Assembly (NCBI GenBank): GCA_026770025.1
Contig: JAMXDE010000019.1
Coordinates: 186,001 to 250,000, forward strand
DNA length: 64,000 bases
Direction of reading: 5' to 3'
DNA from: Craspedostauros australis
Taxonomy: Eukaryota; Bacillariophyta; Bacillariophyceae; Mastogloiales; Achnanthaceae
In this document: positions 21,602-33,012 of the stretch, piece after piece
How positions within the stretch are numbered: position 1 is the stretch's first letter
Layout: each line of letters begins with the position of its first letter
Notes under the pieces: generated by a model
Told to the model about the DNA's origin: nothing
Database searches by the model: none
What the model saw: the letters and a program-made list of their open reading frames with translations, nothing else
Made by a program: the position numbers and the translations under genes

Positions 21602-24600
21602 TTAACGTCCTGACAGAGTTTGCAGGGAGACGAGGAAGCCAAAGAGTTGGGACGCCGTGATGTTGGTGGGCGACAGGTACCATTGGTTACCACCCTTGTC
21701 CTTCACCATGACCGTCTCCAGGTCGTACAGGGTCATGCGGACCTTGGCAATGTCCAGCAGGAGGGTCTCATCCTCGCTGATGGAGCACAGCATCAGCCGC
21801 TTCGTGACCACCATGCAACAGCATGATGGCGGCAGCGGCTCGGATGGAGCCGGCACGAAGAAGGACGCCGGCTTGCCGTATTCCGGAATGTCGCTGATGG
21901 CATCCGCCAGCGCGGCAGCGTCGTCTTCGGTGGAGTCGCTGTTGCTGCCATCGTTGGGGTTGCCGTGTCCGGAGAGGTCGTTGTTGTTGGACGAGATCTT
22001 CAAGACGAAACGGAGCAACGGCACCTGCCTGGAATGGAAGAAGTGTCCGAGGGAACGGCTGACGGAAGAATTCGCGGCGGCGTGGGTTGCGAGCTTGTTG
22101 GCCACGTTGGAAGCGAGCTCTGCCTGGACGGAGCTGCATTTGTTGATCTTGCGGATGAGGTATTGCTGGTACTGCTCAATTTGGTGGCTGTAGTCGAGCA
22201 TCTCCAACATGAGCGCGTTGTAGGTCTCCCACTTGGCGGCTTCATCCTTGACGGCGGCGTCTGATGTCGACCATGGTCGCGAGGGTGCGTTCGTGACGAA
22301 CATGGGCATGCGGGGGAAGAATGAGATGAGGGGAAGCGAGAAGCAGAACGACGGGGCTGGAACGATGAGTGAATAATTATGCTTGCGGTGACACGGTGTG
22401 GATTGACTGATGCCAATCTCATGCATGTGCAAAATCCCCCCTTTTGTTGTCTGCCTTGCGTCTAACTCAAGCACGAGAAAGCCGGCAAGCGCGACATCAG
22501 AACACAATAGAAATGCGTTCGCGACGGCGAATCGTGCTGCGCGCACAGAGAGTGCATCTTGTTGCTTGCAATGCACGCACTCCTCCGATGGGATCTTACC
22601 TCCGACGTCATTTTCCAAACTGGACGCATCGCTGGTTTCATCGGTGTCCGTGAAGAGCAACGAGTGGGGGTCCGTGATCACGGTGGTGGGCATGGTGTTG
22701 CGCTTCCTCAAGGCCAGCGCCTTTGTGTTTGGCTGGCATGGGAAGACGAGAGTCGATAACCTCGCCGCCGGTTCCATGGACATGCAGGACGGTGGGACGG
22801 GGAACTCCACGAAGGACGTGTTGAGCTTGTACCTCTTCATGGCCGGTTGCAGCATGTCGACGAAGTCATGCAGCGTCTGCTGCGTTTCCTGCATCTCGTC
22901 CTGCAATTCGTGACACAAGGTGGAGAGGTACTCGTCGAGCGACCAGTCCGTGTATACCGAGGTGCAGCTGTCATCGTCGGCAGTGTGGACCCTGCGCTTT
23001 GGCGTTGCCGGTGCCACGTTCTTGCCACCGTTCTCGTTGAGGGCCGCCGCTGCTTCTTTGGCACGCAGGAATCGGCGCACCTGCTTCATGTAGTGATCAT
23101 CGGCAGGCGAATCCTGCGAGATGTGCCACTTCGTTTCCGCGTGGTACGCAATGTCCGCCTGAAGCAGAGCATCGAGGATGCCCGTGACGATGCGGTGCGA
23201 CGCCTCATAGAGCTTCGATCCGAGTTCCGAAAGTAGCGGCAGGTCGACGGAGACACGGTCCTCCATCTTGTTGTTGTTGTTGTTGTTGCTTTGACGGTTC
23301 TCTCGCGACAGAGTGGATGCCTGAACCAACCGACTGGCATCCTGAAGCTGATGGATCCATGGATTGCGAGATCGCAAAGTGGATTGATCGGCCTGGTGTT
23401 GCTGCCGCTGCTGCTGCTTGTGCCGCTTCTCGTGCAGCTTTGGATCGCAGTGGTAGACCCGCAGGACGAGGATGCGCTCGAGCTTGGACGTGTTGGCCAC
23501 GCTGAGCTGCGCATCGAGGAGGAAGGGAGCATTGGACGCGGTGGTACTGTTGGAGCTTGCGTCGGTGCTGGAGCTGTGGTCCAGGGCATCGGCGTTGGCC
23601 TGGCTCGCCCTGGTGGGTGTCTTGACGTTGACGATCATGGCCTGAAAGTGCGTTGCGTCGCATCGGAATACCTTGCGCGTGGAGGAATGGGCCTTGACCG
23701 CTGCCTTGATCTGGCGGAAGGTCGCCTGGCTGGGTCTGTCCGGACGGACTCGAACCAGGAGGGTGCGGGTTGGCGTGGGGAAGTGCGTGCGCTGCGTTTC
23801 GGAATCCTCAATGCCAGCGCAGAGCGAGCTGAGCTCATCCAGACGCAACGGAACGAGCATCTCGCGGACCAGATTGCTGATGCCAACATGGTAGTGGACC
23901 TTGTTGGGGTAGGCCCAGTGGCTGACGTCGCAGAGGTAGGAGGTGTCTTGAGCGGGAGCCGCTTCTTTCGATCCCGTCTTCGGCGTTGGTGCTTTCGTCA
24001 CCGCCTCGGGGTTGGCATCGTGTTGCAGCGGCAGCACGCGAAGGAAGGCATGGTCCAGGAGCCTGCGAGCTGAGTCTGCATTGTCGGAGCCGACCTCTGC
24101 AGCGGCATCAGTGATATCATTACCGGCAGCAGCACCGAAACCAGCACTGGCAGCGATGCTTTTGATATTGATGTTGATGCCAGCAGCGAGGTTGAATGGT
24201 CTCACTTTGGGCGCGCAGAGGCAGTCGCCATTGTCGCCCTCACCATCGTCACCATCGTCACTCTGCGTGCCAATGGGTGAGGCATCGGTTTCGTAAGGAT
24301 CCTCTCTCGATTCCGCATCCTCCTTCCTTGACTTGAGCGAGGGCATGTCGATCCCAAAGTCGCCGGTGTCCCTTGGAATCGTCGGTGGGGAAATGGTTCG
24401 TTGCTGCTGCTGTTGTTGCGCATTCGCATCGCCGCGGTTGCTCTGGTTCTGGTCCCCATTCTGTTGTTGCTGTTGGTCATTACCTTCCTGCGGCTGCGGC
24501 GGCTGCTGGGTGAGATTGCGCTTGGGCGCATCAAGATCAGAGACCAGCTGCGATGCTGGAGACGGCGGTGATGTCTTCGCGTGGGAAGGATCCGAGAGGA

Positions 24601-24739
24601 TGAGTCCCTGATCATGGCTGCCGCCTGTGCTAGTGCGACCAACGCGAGCAGGAGTCGTAGTACGTGTGGTACTGGTGGTAGTGTAGGAAAGGCCGACAAC
24701 GGCTTCCGCTGTCCGAGGGCGTGCTTCGGCAACCACCAT
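21602..24739 (-). CDS. Large Gln/Asn-rich unknown protein (up to 1045 aa)
   Basis: Open from ATG 24739 to the stop at 21602. Residues 1-160 are disordered (Ser/Thr/Pro, poly-Gln near 88-115). Residues ~260-560 look globular (PNKVHYHVGISNLVREML, then RTLLVRVRPDRPSQATFRQIKAAV), with a poly-Asn run near 485. Residues ~560-700 are helical (DEYLSTLCHELQDEMQETQQ). The C-terminal ~240 residues hold a coiled-coil-like part and a compact beta-rich end. No known domain is recognised. Residues ~714-794 correspond to a possible 243-nt intron (22599-22357; donor G/GTAAGATC, acceptor TTCCAG) that is in frame and stop-free; the peptide it encodes (Cys-rich, then hydrophobic) differs in style from its surroundings. 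The intracellular role is unknown. Confidence 0.65.
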   Translation of the reverse strand: MVVAEARPRTAEAVVGLSYTTTSTTRTTTPARVGRTSTGGSHDQGLILSDPSHAKTSPPSPASQLVSDLDAPKRNLTQQPPQPQEGNDQQQQQNGDQNQSNRGDANAQQQQQQRTISPPTIPRDTGDFGIDMPSLKSRKEDAESREDPYETDASPIGTQSDDGDDGEGDNGDCLCAPKVRPFNLAAGININIKSIAASAGFGAAAGNDITDAAAEVGSDNADSARRLLDHAFLRVLPLQHDANPEAVTKAPTPKTGSKEAAPAQDTSYLCDVSHWAYPNKVHYHVGISNLVREMLVPLRLDELSSLCAGIEDSETQRTHFPTPTRTLLVRVRPDRPSQATFRQIKAAVKAHSSTRKVFRCDATHFQAMIVNVKTPTRASQANADALDHSSSTDASSNSTTASNAPFLLDAQLSVANTSKLERILVLRVYHCDPKLHEKRHKQQQRQQHQADQSTLRSRNPWIHQLQDASRLVQASTLSRENRQSNNNNNNKMEDRVSVDLPLLSELGSKLYEASHRIVTGILDALLQADIAYHAETKWHISQDSPADDHYMKQVRRFLRAKEAAAALNENGGKNVAPATPKRRVHTADDDSCTSVYTDWSLDEYLSTLCHELQDEMQETQQTLHDFVDMLQPAMKRYKLNTSFVEFPVPPSCMSMEPAARLSTLVFPCQPNTKALALRKRNTMPTTVITDPHSLLFTDTDETSDASSLENDVGGKIPSEECVHCKQQDALSVRAARFAVANAFLLCSDVALAGFLVLELDARQTTKGGILHMHEIGISQSTPCHRKHNYSLIVPAPSFCFSLPLISFFPRMPMFVTNAPSRPWSTSDAAVKDEAAKWETYNALMLEMLDYSHQIEQYQQYLIRKINKCSSVQAELASNVANKLATHAAANSSVSRSLGHFFHSRQVPLLRFVLKISSNNNDLSGHGNPNDGSNSDSTEDDAAALADAISDIPEYGKPASFFVPAPSEPLPPSCCCMVVTKRLMLCSISEDETLLLDIAKVRMTLYDLETVMVKDKGGNQWYLSPTNITASQLFGFLVSLQTLSGR

Positions 24740-25014
24740 CTTCTATGCGCACGTTGCTCTGCTCGTTTCTTCGGCTTTGTGAGGAATACTCTCTGCTCTA
24801 CACGATCGTTTGTAAGGAATGATGGATGATCAGCAGAGCTGTGATTGCGGAAGTGATTGCGAAAGAATAATTTGGGAAGAATGTTTGAGAAAATGGATTG
24901 AGAAATTGATTTGGGAAAGCAGCAGATGTCGTCGTTGTTGTCGTTGTTGTGGTTGTTGTCGTTTGTGTTGTTGATTGTGGACGATGCAATCCATCACTGC
25001 CCTGTGCTCGTATC

Positions 25015-25052
<38 letters not shown>

Positions 25053-26828
25053 CGCTGATTGGGACCTCCTGTCCGTCAGAACGGGGTGCTGTGGCCACTT
25101 CGCGGATCTTGCTCGTCTGTTGGCTTCGTGCACCCTCACCTTCCGATTGCAATTCCAGTTACACTTACACTTACACTTACAACTAGGAGATGGGTAGCAG
25201 TTCGAGTATGATGTGTTATAGAATACTATACTCTAGCTCATATAATCCCATACGCAATCACTCGCCTTCTGTCTTGTGTGTTTGTGCACAATGGATCATG
25301 CATCCAAACTGTCACGGAGCCTTGCTGTTGTGTCCCAACTTTGGCGGTGCTTCTGCTCTCTTCCCCTTGATTTGGTGTCTCTCTTGATGCCGCACGCCCA
25401 CTGACCCACAACAGCAGACATACACGGAGAGACCCATGAGAAACATCAAAACCGCCTTTGCCAAGCGAAAAGCAACGAGTCCCAACGCGGATTCGCCCCT
25501 TCACTGGAGCATTCCGTTTGTTGCATGTCTCCAATCCGCTGCCGCCAACGCTGCGTTCGTGTTCCGCCCAACCCTTCGTGCTCACTTGGCCAGCGAAACT
25601 CCACACCCAGGACACACCCAGAATGTTCTTCTCTCTCTGTGCGAAAAGCCCTAAACAGCATAGCCCGCGTTGCTTCGCGTACTTGCCAACTGCGCTCGCT
25701 GGTACTCGTGTTGACGCGGTCTTGATAGCGCATGCACAGCGCCAACTGCGCGACGTGACGTGAACACACCGTCGCACACCCACCGGTCTGCAACTTCCCA
25801 TCCACTGGCACAGCCAAAGCAGCAAAGACCGCAACACAGCAAAACACGCGAGAGAAGATTTCACCTCGGTCCCAACCGAACGAACGAAGAAAGCCCATAG
25901 TCGCAATCACACACGAAACACCAACGATCATTCCGTCACGACTCCATGACCTCCGATCAAAGAGCCAATCAACGATAAATGATCGTGTGACTGCATGGCC
26001 GACAGCGAACATCGCTGCCACGCTGTTTGAAATTGCCGCCAACAAAGAAACGTGCTCGCCAAATTGTGCGAACAAATCAGAACAGAACAGGCCATGGTTT
26101 GGCTCTTGGGCACAATGTCAATCCCGGCAAGGCGTGACATCTCTCCACCAACGCCCATCACTACACGTGTCGTGAGAACCAACGGCGCAGCACCAACGCG
26201 CGTGCTTCGTGATTCCAAGGCTGCAAAATTGGTTGATGTCCAACGGAAAATCAACGTACGCATCGTGTTCACTTATTAGTCACGGAAATTTGAACAGAGT
26301 GACATCCTATCGTGACTGAAATGCGTTCAACAAAGCGAAGGTACCAATGACCCATGCAATCATAGGTTGGAACTATACAATTATGATTTTAACATAATTC
26401 ACCGCATATCACAATACTGTCACATGAGACAAGAACTCAACAAGACCATCAATCGTGTCCTTTCGATGGAATGCGAGTTGTGTGATTGGTTCATGGTTGA
26501 GTCCAATCGGTCGAGTCCCACTATGATGAACAAGACTTCACAAATGTTCCCTTCACTGTCCCGCGCAGATTCTTCCTGTGACACCAATACCAGATTCAAC
26601 GTCATCAACAAAAACACCGATGACCGCAACGACGACAACACGAACAAAAGCAACTCCAACACGACACAAATGAGAGCACGGAGAGGTACCAGTGACCACC
26701 AGTTCCAGCAACAGCAACACCACACTTCGCTCCAATTCACTTCATAACTCGATCCGCCGCTCACTCAACACCCAATCGGCCAATCCATCAACTGCTCAAT
26801 CGACCAATCCACCAATCCACTAGACAAC
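24740..26828. other. Gene-poor region
   Basis: No convincing gene. A (CT)16 microsatellite at 25017-25048 and a TTACAC tandem repeat at about 25157-25182 are visible. The segment just before 26829 is A/C-rich (CAATC repeats) and looks like the 5' untranslated region of the next gene. Confidence 0.4.
25017..25048. repeat. (CT)16 microsatellite
   Basis: Sixteen CT units read directly, within 300 bp upstream of the 24739 start codon. Confidence 0.9.
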
Positions 26829-27422
26829 ATGACGATCAGAGACCCAGCCAAGCTGAACCCAGACGCTTCGGCCCCGATGGAGGAGACCATCAACTACAAT
26901 GGCGAGAGCCATCAGCCTGTCAGCATGGCGACCGCCTTTCCAGCGGCCACAGCCACAGCGACGGCGGTCAGCGACCCCAATCCGCCCGTCGCGTTCGCCC
27001 AGGCGCTGGACACGCCCGCACCCGCCGTCGCCAGCGCCACTCCCACCGTCTACACTGCCTCCGGCTCAATATCTGACACTGCCAAGCCCGCTACTGCCAC
27101 AACCCCAGTCACGGCCATCGTCCCAGCATCCACGACTGCCTCCACCACCGTCGTGCAATCCAGCAATGCCACGGCCCCAGGCACCATGAACGGAATGCCG
27201 CCCGGCGGCGACTGGGTCAAGCTCAAGATGGCGGGGCCGGCCACGTGGTCCATCTGCACGGCAGTCAGTATCGTCACATGCTGCTGCTTTCTGCTGCCGT
27301 GCGGTGTGTGGGCCTTTCTGTGCCCCTGCGACGAGAAGCGCGCCTATATGGTGGGTGACCAGCTGTACTCGGAGACCGGGCAACTCATGGGGTCGGCACA
27401 TCGGTATAGGATTTCCCACTGA
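26829..27422 (+). CDS. Small Cys-rich single-pass membrane protein (197 aa)
   Basis: ATG at 26829, stop TGA at 27420-27422. Residues 1-125 are Ala/Thr/Pro/Ser-rich and probably disordered. Residues ~137-165 form one hydrophobic segment with Cys clusters (TCCCFLLPCGVWAFLCPCDEK), followed by a short conserved-looking tail (RAYMVGDQLYSETGQLMG). The Cys-Pro-Cys and triple Cys could be palmitoylated or bind metal. There is no N-terminal signal peptide, so it is likely tail-anchored or a type II/III membrane protein. I recall similar Pro/Thr-rich algal proteins ending in a CPCDE-type motif but can name no function. Confidence 0.7.
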   Translation: MTIRDPAKLNPDASAPMEETINYNGESHQPVSMATAFPAATATATAVSDPNPPVAFAQALDTPAPAVASATPTVYTASGSISDTAKPATATTPVTAIVPASTTASTTVVQSSNATAPGTMNGMPPGGDWVKLKMAGPATWSICTAVSIVTCCCFLLPCGVWAFLCPCDEKRAYMVGDQLYSETGQLMGSAHRYRISH

Positions 27423-27738
27423 GCTACGAGTACACACCATTATAGATGATGTACTATTCTATTATGTAATATGTGTTAGATACAAGAGTATGACAATAGT
27501 TGTAGCATGCAGCAGCGACTGTGTGCAGATGAACAGTGCCGTGCAAGTATTCATATTAGGAAGCGCACCAGCAACAGTAAACGTAGATGTGACAATCATT
27601 ATATTACGCCCATGTCAATCATTCCATAGCATCACAATAATACTCCCTCTCTCTCTCTCTTGCTGGAGAGAGCATCATATTATATCATAGTAGAATACCG
27701 CAAACAACGTGAGCATTCGCCAATCCAGAACGCCTTCG
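27423..27738. other. Convergent intergenic spacer
   Basis: 316 bp between the converging genes at 27422 and 27739. A/T-rich, with a short CT run near 27645-27660. It probably holds both 3' untranslated regions. Confidence 0.4.
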
Positions 27739-29412
27739 TCAGGTACGCGACGACGGGATCTTGTAAGCACCTTCGAATGGGCGATTGAGATCAAAGCACA
27801 ACACCGCCAACGAAGTGAAGCTGCCCACCAGCACGGACCAGAGAATGCGCACCTGCAGGGATTGCATGAGGAACTCCTGCTGATCGGTCGCCACCAGGAA
27901 CGAGATGGCGATCCCCCCGGCCAGCAGCGTCAGCGTCATCCAGTGCACGGGCGGGAACCGCGTGGCGTGGGCCATGGATCGGATCTGCTGCTGCTGCATC
28001 AGCGCCATCACGTGCTCCTGCAACGTCGCGATCCAGTGGTCGGACAACGCGATGGCGTACGAGTATGGATGCTCGTCGGATGCTTCAAGAGCGCGTGTTG
28101 GTTCGGTCTCTCTCTCGTTGTTGCTCGTGTTGCGCCGACCGTTTCTGCGTTTGATGCCTCTGCCGATCATGTTGGCAGTGACTCGCTGCTGCTTCGCCTG
28201 CTTCGCACGTTGCATCGCTGCCTGCCAGCGGTACAGATCGTGTGACCAGGATAGCAAGGAGTGGAGGGTGGTGTACGACGACGGTTCTTCCGCGATGGAT
28301 CCGTGCGCGAAGCTGTTCGTTGTGGGCTGTTGCTGGAACTCCTGGTCCAGCTGCTGCTTGTACTTGTCAATCAGGGCTTGGCCACGTGCAAAGTTGGCAG
28401 CCAACTGATGATGCAGGTCGTCCTGGGTTGTTGCGCTCTCCATGCCACCAACGCCATCGCCAGGAATGGAGTTGGGAATAGGATGAACGCTCGGAACCTG
28501 ATGCCAGAGAATGTCCAGCCAGCCGATGACATCCATCTCCGTGGCGGTCGCCTTGCGGATCGTCTGCTGACGCTCGTAGAGACTGGAGATGGTCATGCTG
28601 GCCAGCGTGGCGAACAGGATCGAGATGGAGGTGATGACAGGACCGTTCACGACCTGCGTGATCACGTTGGTTTGCAGATTGAGGTCCGACTCGGACGTGG
28701 GGATCCACGTGTTGGAGGATGCCCATTGCACCGTGTGGTGAAAGCCGTGGAAGATGGTGGAAAATCCGAGGAACGAGGCGGTGATGATGGCGAATGGGAT
28801 GATCCACAGCTGATGCAGCCGTCTTCGTTGTTGTTGCTGTTTCAGCTGCGGCTGCTGCTCCGATTGCATTTGAGAGAGGCTTTCGTCGATGGCCGTTGCG
28901 GAGGAATGGAGGATGGGTGGATTGCGAGCACGCGCAATCGTCAATGAATCAGAGACGAATGAGTCCGCTAAGTCGTTTCTTGCATCGCTTTCGCCTCCTC
29001 TCAGCTCAACCACTCGCGGTGCAAGCTCGTTGCATCTGAAACCGCGTCTGCGTTTCAAGGCGAGGGGCCGCGAGCTGAAGGTTGCAGCAGCCTTGGCAGG
29101 CTTGAATGCGTTCCAGCCACAATGCTTGTTGTGTGATCGGCGGCTGTCATTGGAACACGATGCAGCGGCGTGATGATTGATGGCGACAGCTTCGATGTTC
29201 ATCTGTGGCTTTGCCATGCATGATGATAGAGAGAGGAGCAACACCAGAAGTACTGCGGCTAATGCACGTGCCCGGGAATGTGAAGAGATCTGTTGGATCC
29301 TGTTCGCAGTATCCAACCCATCCAAGGCACGAGTGTCCACCTTGCCCATTGCGCCTACTCTCGCTGCAATAGAATGGTTGGTAGTCGTAGTCGTAGTCGT
29401 ACGAGTATCCAT
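27739..29412 (-). CDS. DUF4239 (bestrophin-like) membrane protein, 557 aa
   Basis: Open from ATG 29412 to the stop at 27739. An N-terminal hydrophobic segment (ALAAVLLVLLLSLSSCMA, residues ~50-68) may be a signal peptide; an internal Met near residue 22 could be the true start. Residues ~199-225 form a first membrane helix (LWIIPFAIITASFLGF), followed by a helix near 255-275. The C-terminus has two more helices (WMTLTLLAGGIAISFLVA near 488; ILWSVLVGSFTSLAVLCFDL near 521) ending in NRPFEGAYKI. The 2 + 2 helix layout and the D-L-N-x-P-F-x-G-x-Y ending are the DUF4239 signature, a family related to bestrophin anion channels. The Gln-rich loop (~335-360) is an insertion. Localisation (plasma membrane or plastid envelope) cannot be decided from sequence. 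Confidence 0.8.
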   Translation of the reverse strand: MDTRTTTTTTTNHSIAARVGAMGKVDTRALDGLDTANRIQQISSHSRARALAAVLLVLLLSLSSCMAKPQMNIEAVAINHHAAASCSNDSRRSHNKHCGWNAFKPAKAAATFSSRPLALKRRRGFRCNELAPRVVELRGGESDARNDLADSFVSDSLTIARARNPPILHSSATAIDESLSQMQSEQQPQLKQQQQRRRLHQLWIIPFAIITASFLGFSTIFHGFHHTVQWASSNTWIPTSESDLNLQTNVITQVVNGPVITSISILFATLASMTISSLYERQQTIRKATATEMDVIGWLDILWHQVPSVHPIPNSIPGDGVGGMESATTQDDLHHQLAANFARGQALIDKYKQQLDQEFQQQPTTNSFAHGSIAEEPSSYTTLHSLLSWSHDLYRWQAAMQRAKQAKQQRVTANMIGRGIKRRNGRRNTSNNERETEPTRALEASDEHPYSYAIALSDHWIATLQEHVMALMQQQQIRSMAHATRFPPVHWMTLTLLAGGIAISFLVATDQQEFLMQSLQVRILWSVLVGSFTSLAVLCFDLNRPFEGAYKIPSSRT

Positions 29413-32400
29413 GTTCGTGGTCCTTTGCCGTTCCTCTGCACTCTTCGCGTCGACGATGATGATCAGCAGGACGCGGGTATTACTGTCGTGTGCCGAAGCC
29501 GAATGCGGTGGAGGCAGATTCTGTTGATGTTGGCATTCTTGTTGCCGATGGCGTTGCCGTTGATGGTGCCATCCACGACCGTCCTGCCTCCTCTTGCCTC
29601 ATTCCATTCCGAACCTGGTTGGAAGCCAAGAGGTTCGCATTGTTTGGAAGTAAAAAGAGTTCTGGTTTCGGCACGGTTCTCATCGCGTGTTTCGGTTCCG
29701 CGATTGTTCGCCTCGGCGAAATCATCGCGCTTTTTGTATACTTTGGCGGAATCTTAAATATATTTCGAGAGGACCGGTGTTGAGAATGTCAGCGGTTCTG
29801 CACTGAAGTGACGATCTTCTGTGCCGCGCATCGCCTCTCTTGCTTGCTGGTTGGTCAACCTAGTCTCGTAGTTGTATCTGAGTAGCTCGCAGCATTTGGA
29901 GTCGTCAGCGCTCAGGATACGAGGCCGATCTCTCTCGAGAGTGCTATCGGAGCGTACGACAAGTGTGTAACGACTATTCAACAACAAGGAATACGAGCTG
30001 GGGCATGGGCGTCGTGGAGAGCTGCCATGGTGCTCCATGCGATACCCCTCTGACCCAACAGAGAGAGAGAGAGAGACCGAGTGACGGATAGTACCCATGA
30101 TACGAACCCAGAAGAGCAACCAAGAGCAGAGAGGCCGCAACATCGAGGAAATGGAGCAGAAAGATCGAAGAAAGGACGTGTTTGGCTCGGCATCAAAAAG
30201 TTCTCGCAACCGCCGGTGTCATGACGCGGTTTCCATCCTGGAAGGAGGCTCCATTTTGGATGTTGATGGGTTGATGCGCAGGAGCGGAATGCTGGTCACA
30301 TTGACACCCACGAGTTTTTACCACCCCTGATTTGGTTATGTCTTCCCCTCTGTGCCCAGTTCTCACCATCTTGCTCTTCGATTGGCCGAACACGATCGTT
30401 GCGCTCTCCCCACAGATGCTCTCGCTGGTTTGGCACGAGTCGTCTCCGGACGTCTTGTTACCGCAACGCAAGGAAACGCAATTGCTGGCATTTGCGGAAC
30501 CTTCACATGGAATCGGCACCAACATGTGAACAGGGCGAGCTGCGCGCCATCTTCCTCTCCCTCTTGGAGCCGCATCTTCCTCTCCCTCTTGGAGCAGCAT
30601 CTTCCTCTCCCCGTGTTGCTTGTGCCCTCACCCCCTTGGCAAGGGCTCCGCGACACCGGTTTGGGGCGCTTGTGTGAGGGAATGGACTCCTGCGTTTGAA
30701 TCTCGCCACTATTGTTCCACACCATGTCCACTCAGGTTCGCAGGGGCCAAACGTTGTTATGCTCACCCTTGATGACCGTCTATTGATTCGCGGCGTTGTT
30801 GGTACTCGATTCAACTCTTCTCTATCGGTATCGAGAACGGGGACAAAGTGCCAACCACGAAATTGCGACCGGTACTCCGTCTCTGTGTGTCCGGAACCTC
30901 GAGGTACTGCGCTCTAATTGGGCTTCGCTCCGTGTCACAACCAGAGAGGAGTCGAGTACAATTCTGCTCTGTTCGACAATTAGCCGTCTGGTACCACATC
31001 TACGTAGGGTACACACACGCACGAAGACGACCTCGTGCCTTCTCGCAAGTGCACGAGACATCCCCTGTGTCGATTTGGCGGTCAACGAGAAAACCAAAAA
31101 AGGGGCTCGACGTGGCATCAGGTGCCTGTCACGCTGAGCGCTCCAAGTATTGGTGCGACAACGGAAGAGACATGTGCGACGACAACTGCGACACGACGCT
31201 GCAAGATGGAGACGGGCGCTGCGCGAGTTTTTTCCATCCCAGACGAAGAACACGCGGTTTGTGCCCTTGCGAATGGTCCGAACTTGGCACGTTTTGATAC
31301 ACCAGGACAAGATTGGCTCCTCGCATTTTGGAGTACCAGTATCAACGGCGCAAAGAGCCAACGCAACCGCCATCAGCGCGCACTCCCCACGTTTTCTTGT
31401 GTGTCTTGTCGACATCCTTGGTTCCCAGCAACAGCCGCGCTGTGCTACCGAAATCGATGCTGGTTGACACTCCTTGATGACACTGCTAACAACATCAACA
31501 TCAACAACAACCGTCCACGCCCGCATCCACACCCACAGCAACGATCTACTCTATCCATAGACAACAACCATTGCCATCATCATCGTCCACCAAGTCCATC
31601 GCGACCGCTGCGCAAGCAAGTAGCAATAACAACAAGCGCGCAACGAACCATGCTTCATTGCGGAATTCGCTTTTTGCAATAACATCGCGTGAACCCAACT
31701 CCCACAGTGTTTGGAGCCAAACTACCGCAACGTGCCTCGTATTCTACTTGGTTGGAAGGAGAAACGAAGCTCGTGGCAGAGTGCGGTGAGACACCAACAA
31801 CAAGCATTCTTGTGACGACGAGAGAGAGACAGCGGGCGAACTGGAGGGTATTGGTATGGGAGCAGAGTAGAAGACGAGTTCCTCGAAGCAGATTGGACTC
31901 CAACCGCCCCTTTCACAATTCGCTGTCGCTGACAGTGTCATTCCCAGTGTCATCGTCCTCGTCATTGCCGAGGGAAGCGCCGAGGGAAGGCAGAGAAGGA
32001 AGGAAAGTTACGGAAAGGCACTCTGAGCACACGAGCACGAAATCGCCAAGAACGCAAATAGACCACGCGAGCGTCGCAGCACAAGCCAGCGGAAGAACAC
32101 GAGACAGAAAGACGCGCGCCATTTCACGACCACAAAAACAACATCAGCGCACACACGACCCACGGGTGCCGTACTGCGAGTACTGGTGTAACGTGAAGAG
32201 CAGCGGGTTCCAGCTCCCGCTCCAAAGCACAGAATCAGGACACGAATACAAGCCCTGGATAACAACAACAACAACACCATCAACGCCGACAACGCGAAGC
32301 AGAACGAAGCAACAGGAACGGCTCCAGGAGGCGGCAAAGCAGCACAGGACTTGCATACCCAGAGAGCCAACACCCTTTGGCTTTGGCTTTCTCAACTGGG

Positions 32401-33012
32401 CGGTCCTGCTTGCGCTCTCTCTGGACTCCGCTCCGAGCTCTGCGGCAACAAAACGATCAACCGAGAGGAATCAAGGAGAGGAACCAAGAGGCGCTCTCTC
32501 CGCATTCGTTGCGGTTGTCATCTACGCTGGATTCCGCTGTGATTTAATTGCTGCTCCACTTTCTTGCTCTTCGGCCGGTCTGGAGTATCCATCGGCGCCG
32601 TGATACACAGCTCGTCCACTATCACACGCTGCGCTGTATTGCCGGCCTTTCATTTCCGTTACCACCAACAGCGTCAGCCAAGTGGTCAACCAAGCAAGGG
32701 AAGACAAAGAAAGAGCGCAAGTGAACGTCAGCGCACCGTACGAGCTACTCGCACGCACCAACAGCAACGGCACCGAAGACAACCATTCTTCCGCAGACTC
32801 TCACAAGCGCTGAAGGACATCAGCCAATCGCAGTTGTGAGTGGAGAACCGGATTGATCACAATCTTGCCTCCCTTCTCTGCCTCCACCTCTGCCCATCTG
32901 TACGAGCACGAGCACGAGCTAAGCAACGGTCCATCTGCCCAATCCTGAACGTCAAGGCAACGGAGGTCCGTCCAAGTCAGCCCAAGATCGGACAAGAGCA
33001 GAGCTATTCACC
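29413..33012. other. 3.6-kb gene-poor region
   Basis: Overlapping frames on both strands with Arg/Ser/Thr-rich content and no domain signal, including a 304-codon plus frame at 31689 that I reject. A 25-bp tandem repeat (unit like CATCTTCCTCTCCCTCTTGG, about 2.6 copies) lies at about 30547-30610. The last few hundred bases probably hold the leader of the next gene. Confidence 0.4.
30547..30610. repeat. 25-bp tandem repeat, about 2.6 copies
   Basis: Units starting CATCTTCCTCTCCCTCTTGG recur at a spacing of about 25 bp with few differences, in non-coding sequence. Confidence 0.75.

Noticed and set aside
31689-32603. 304-codon plus-strand frame
   Set aside because: Arg/Ser/Thr-rich, no domain or helix pattern, in a region with similar frames on both strands; likely chance in GC-rich DNA.
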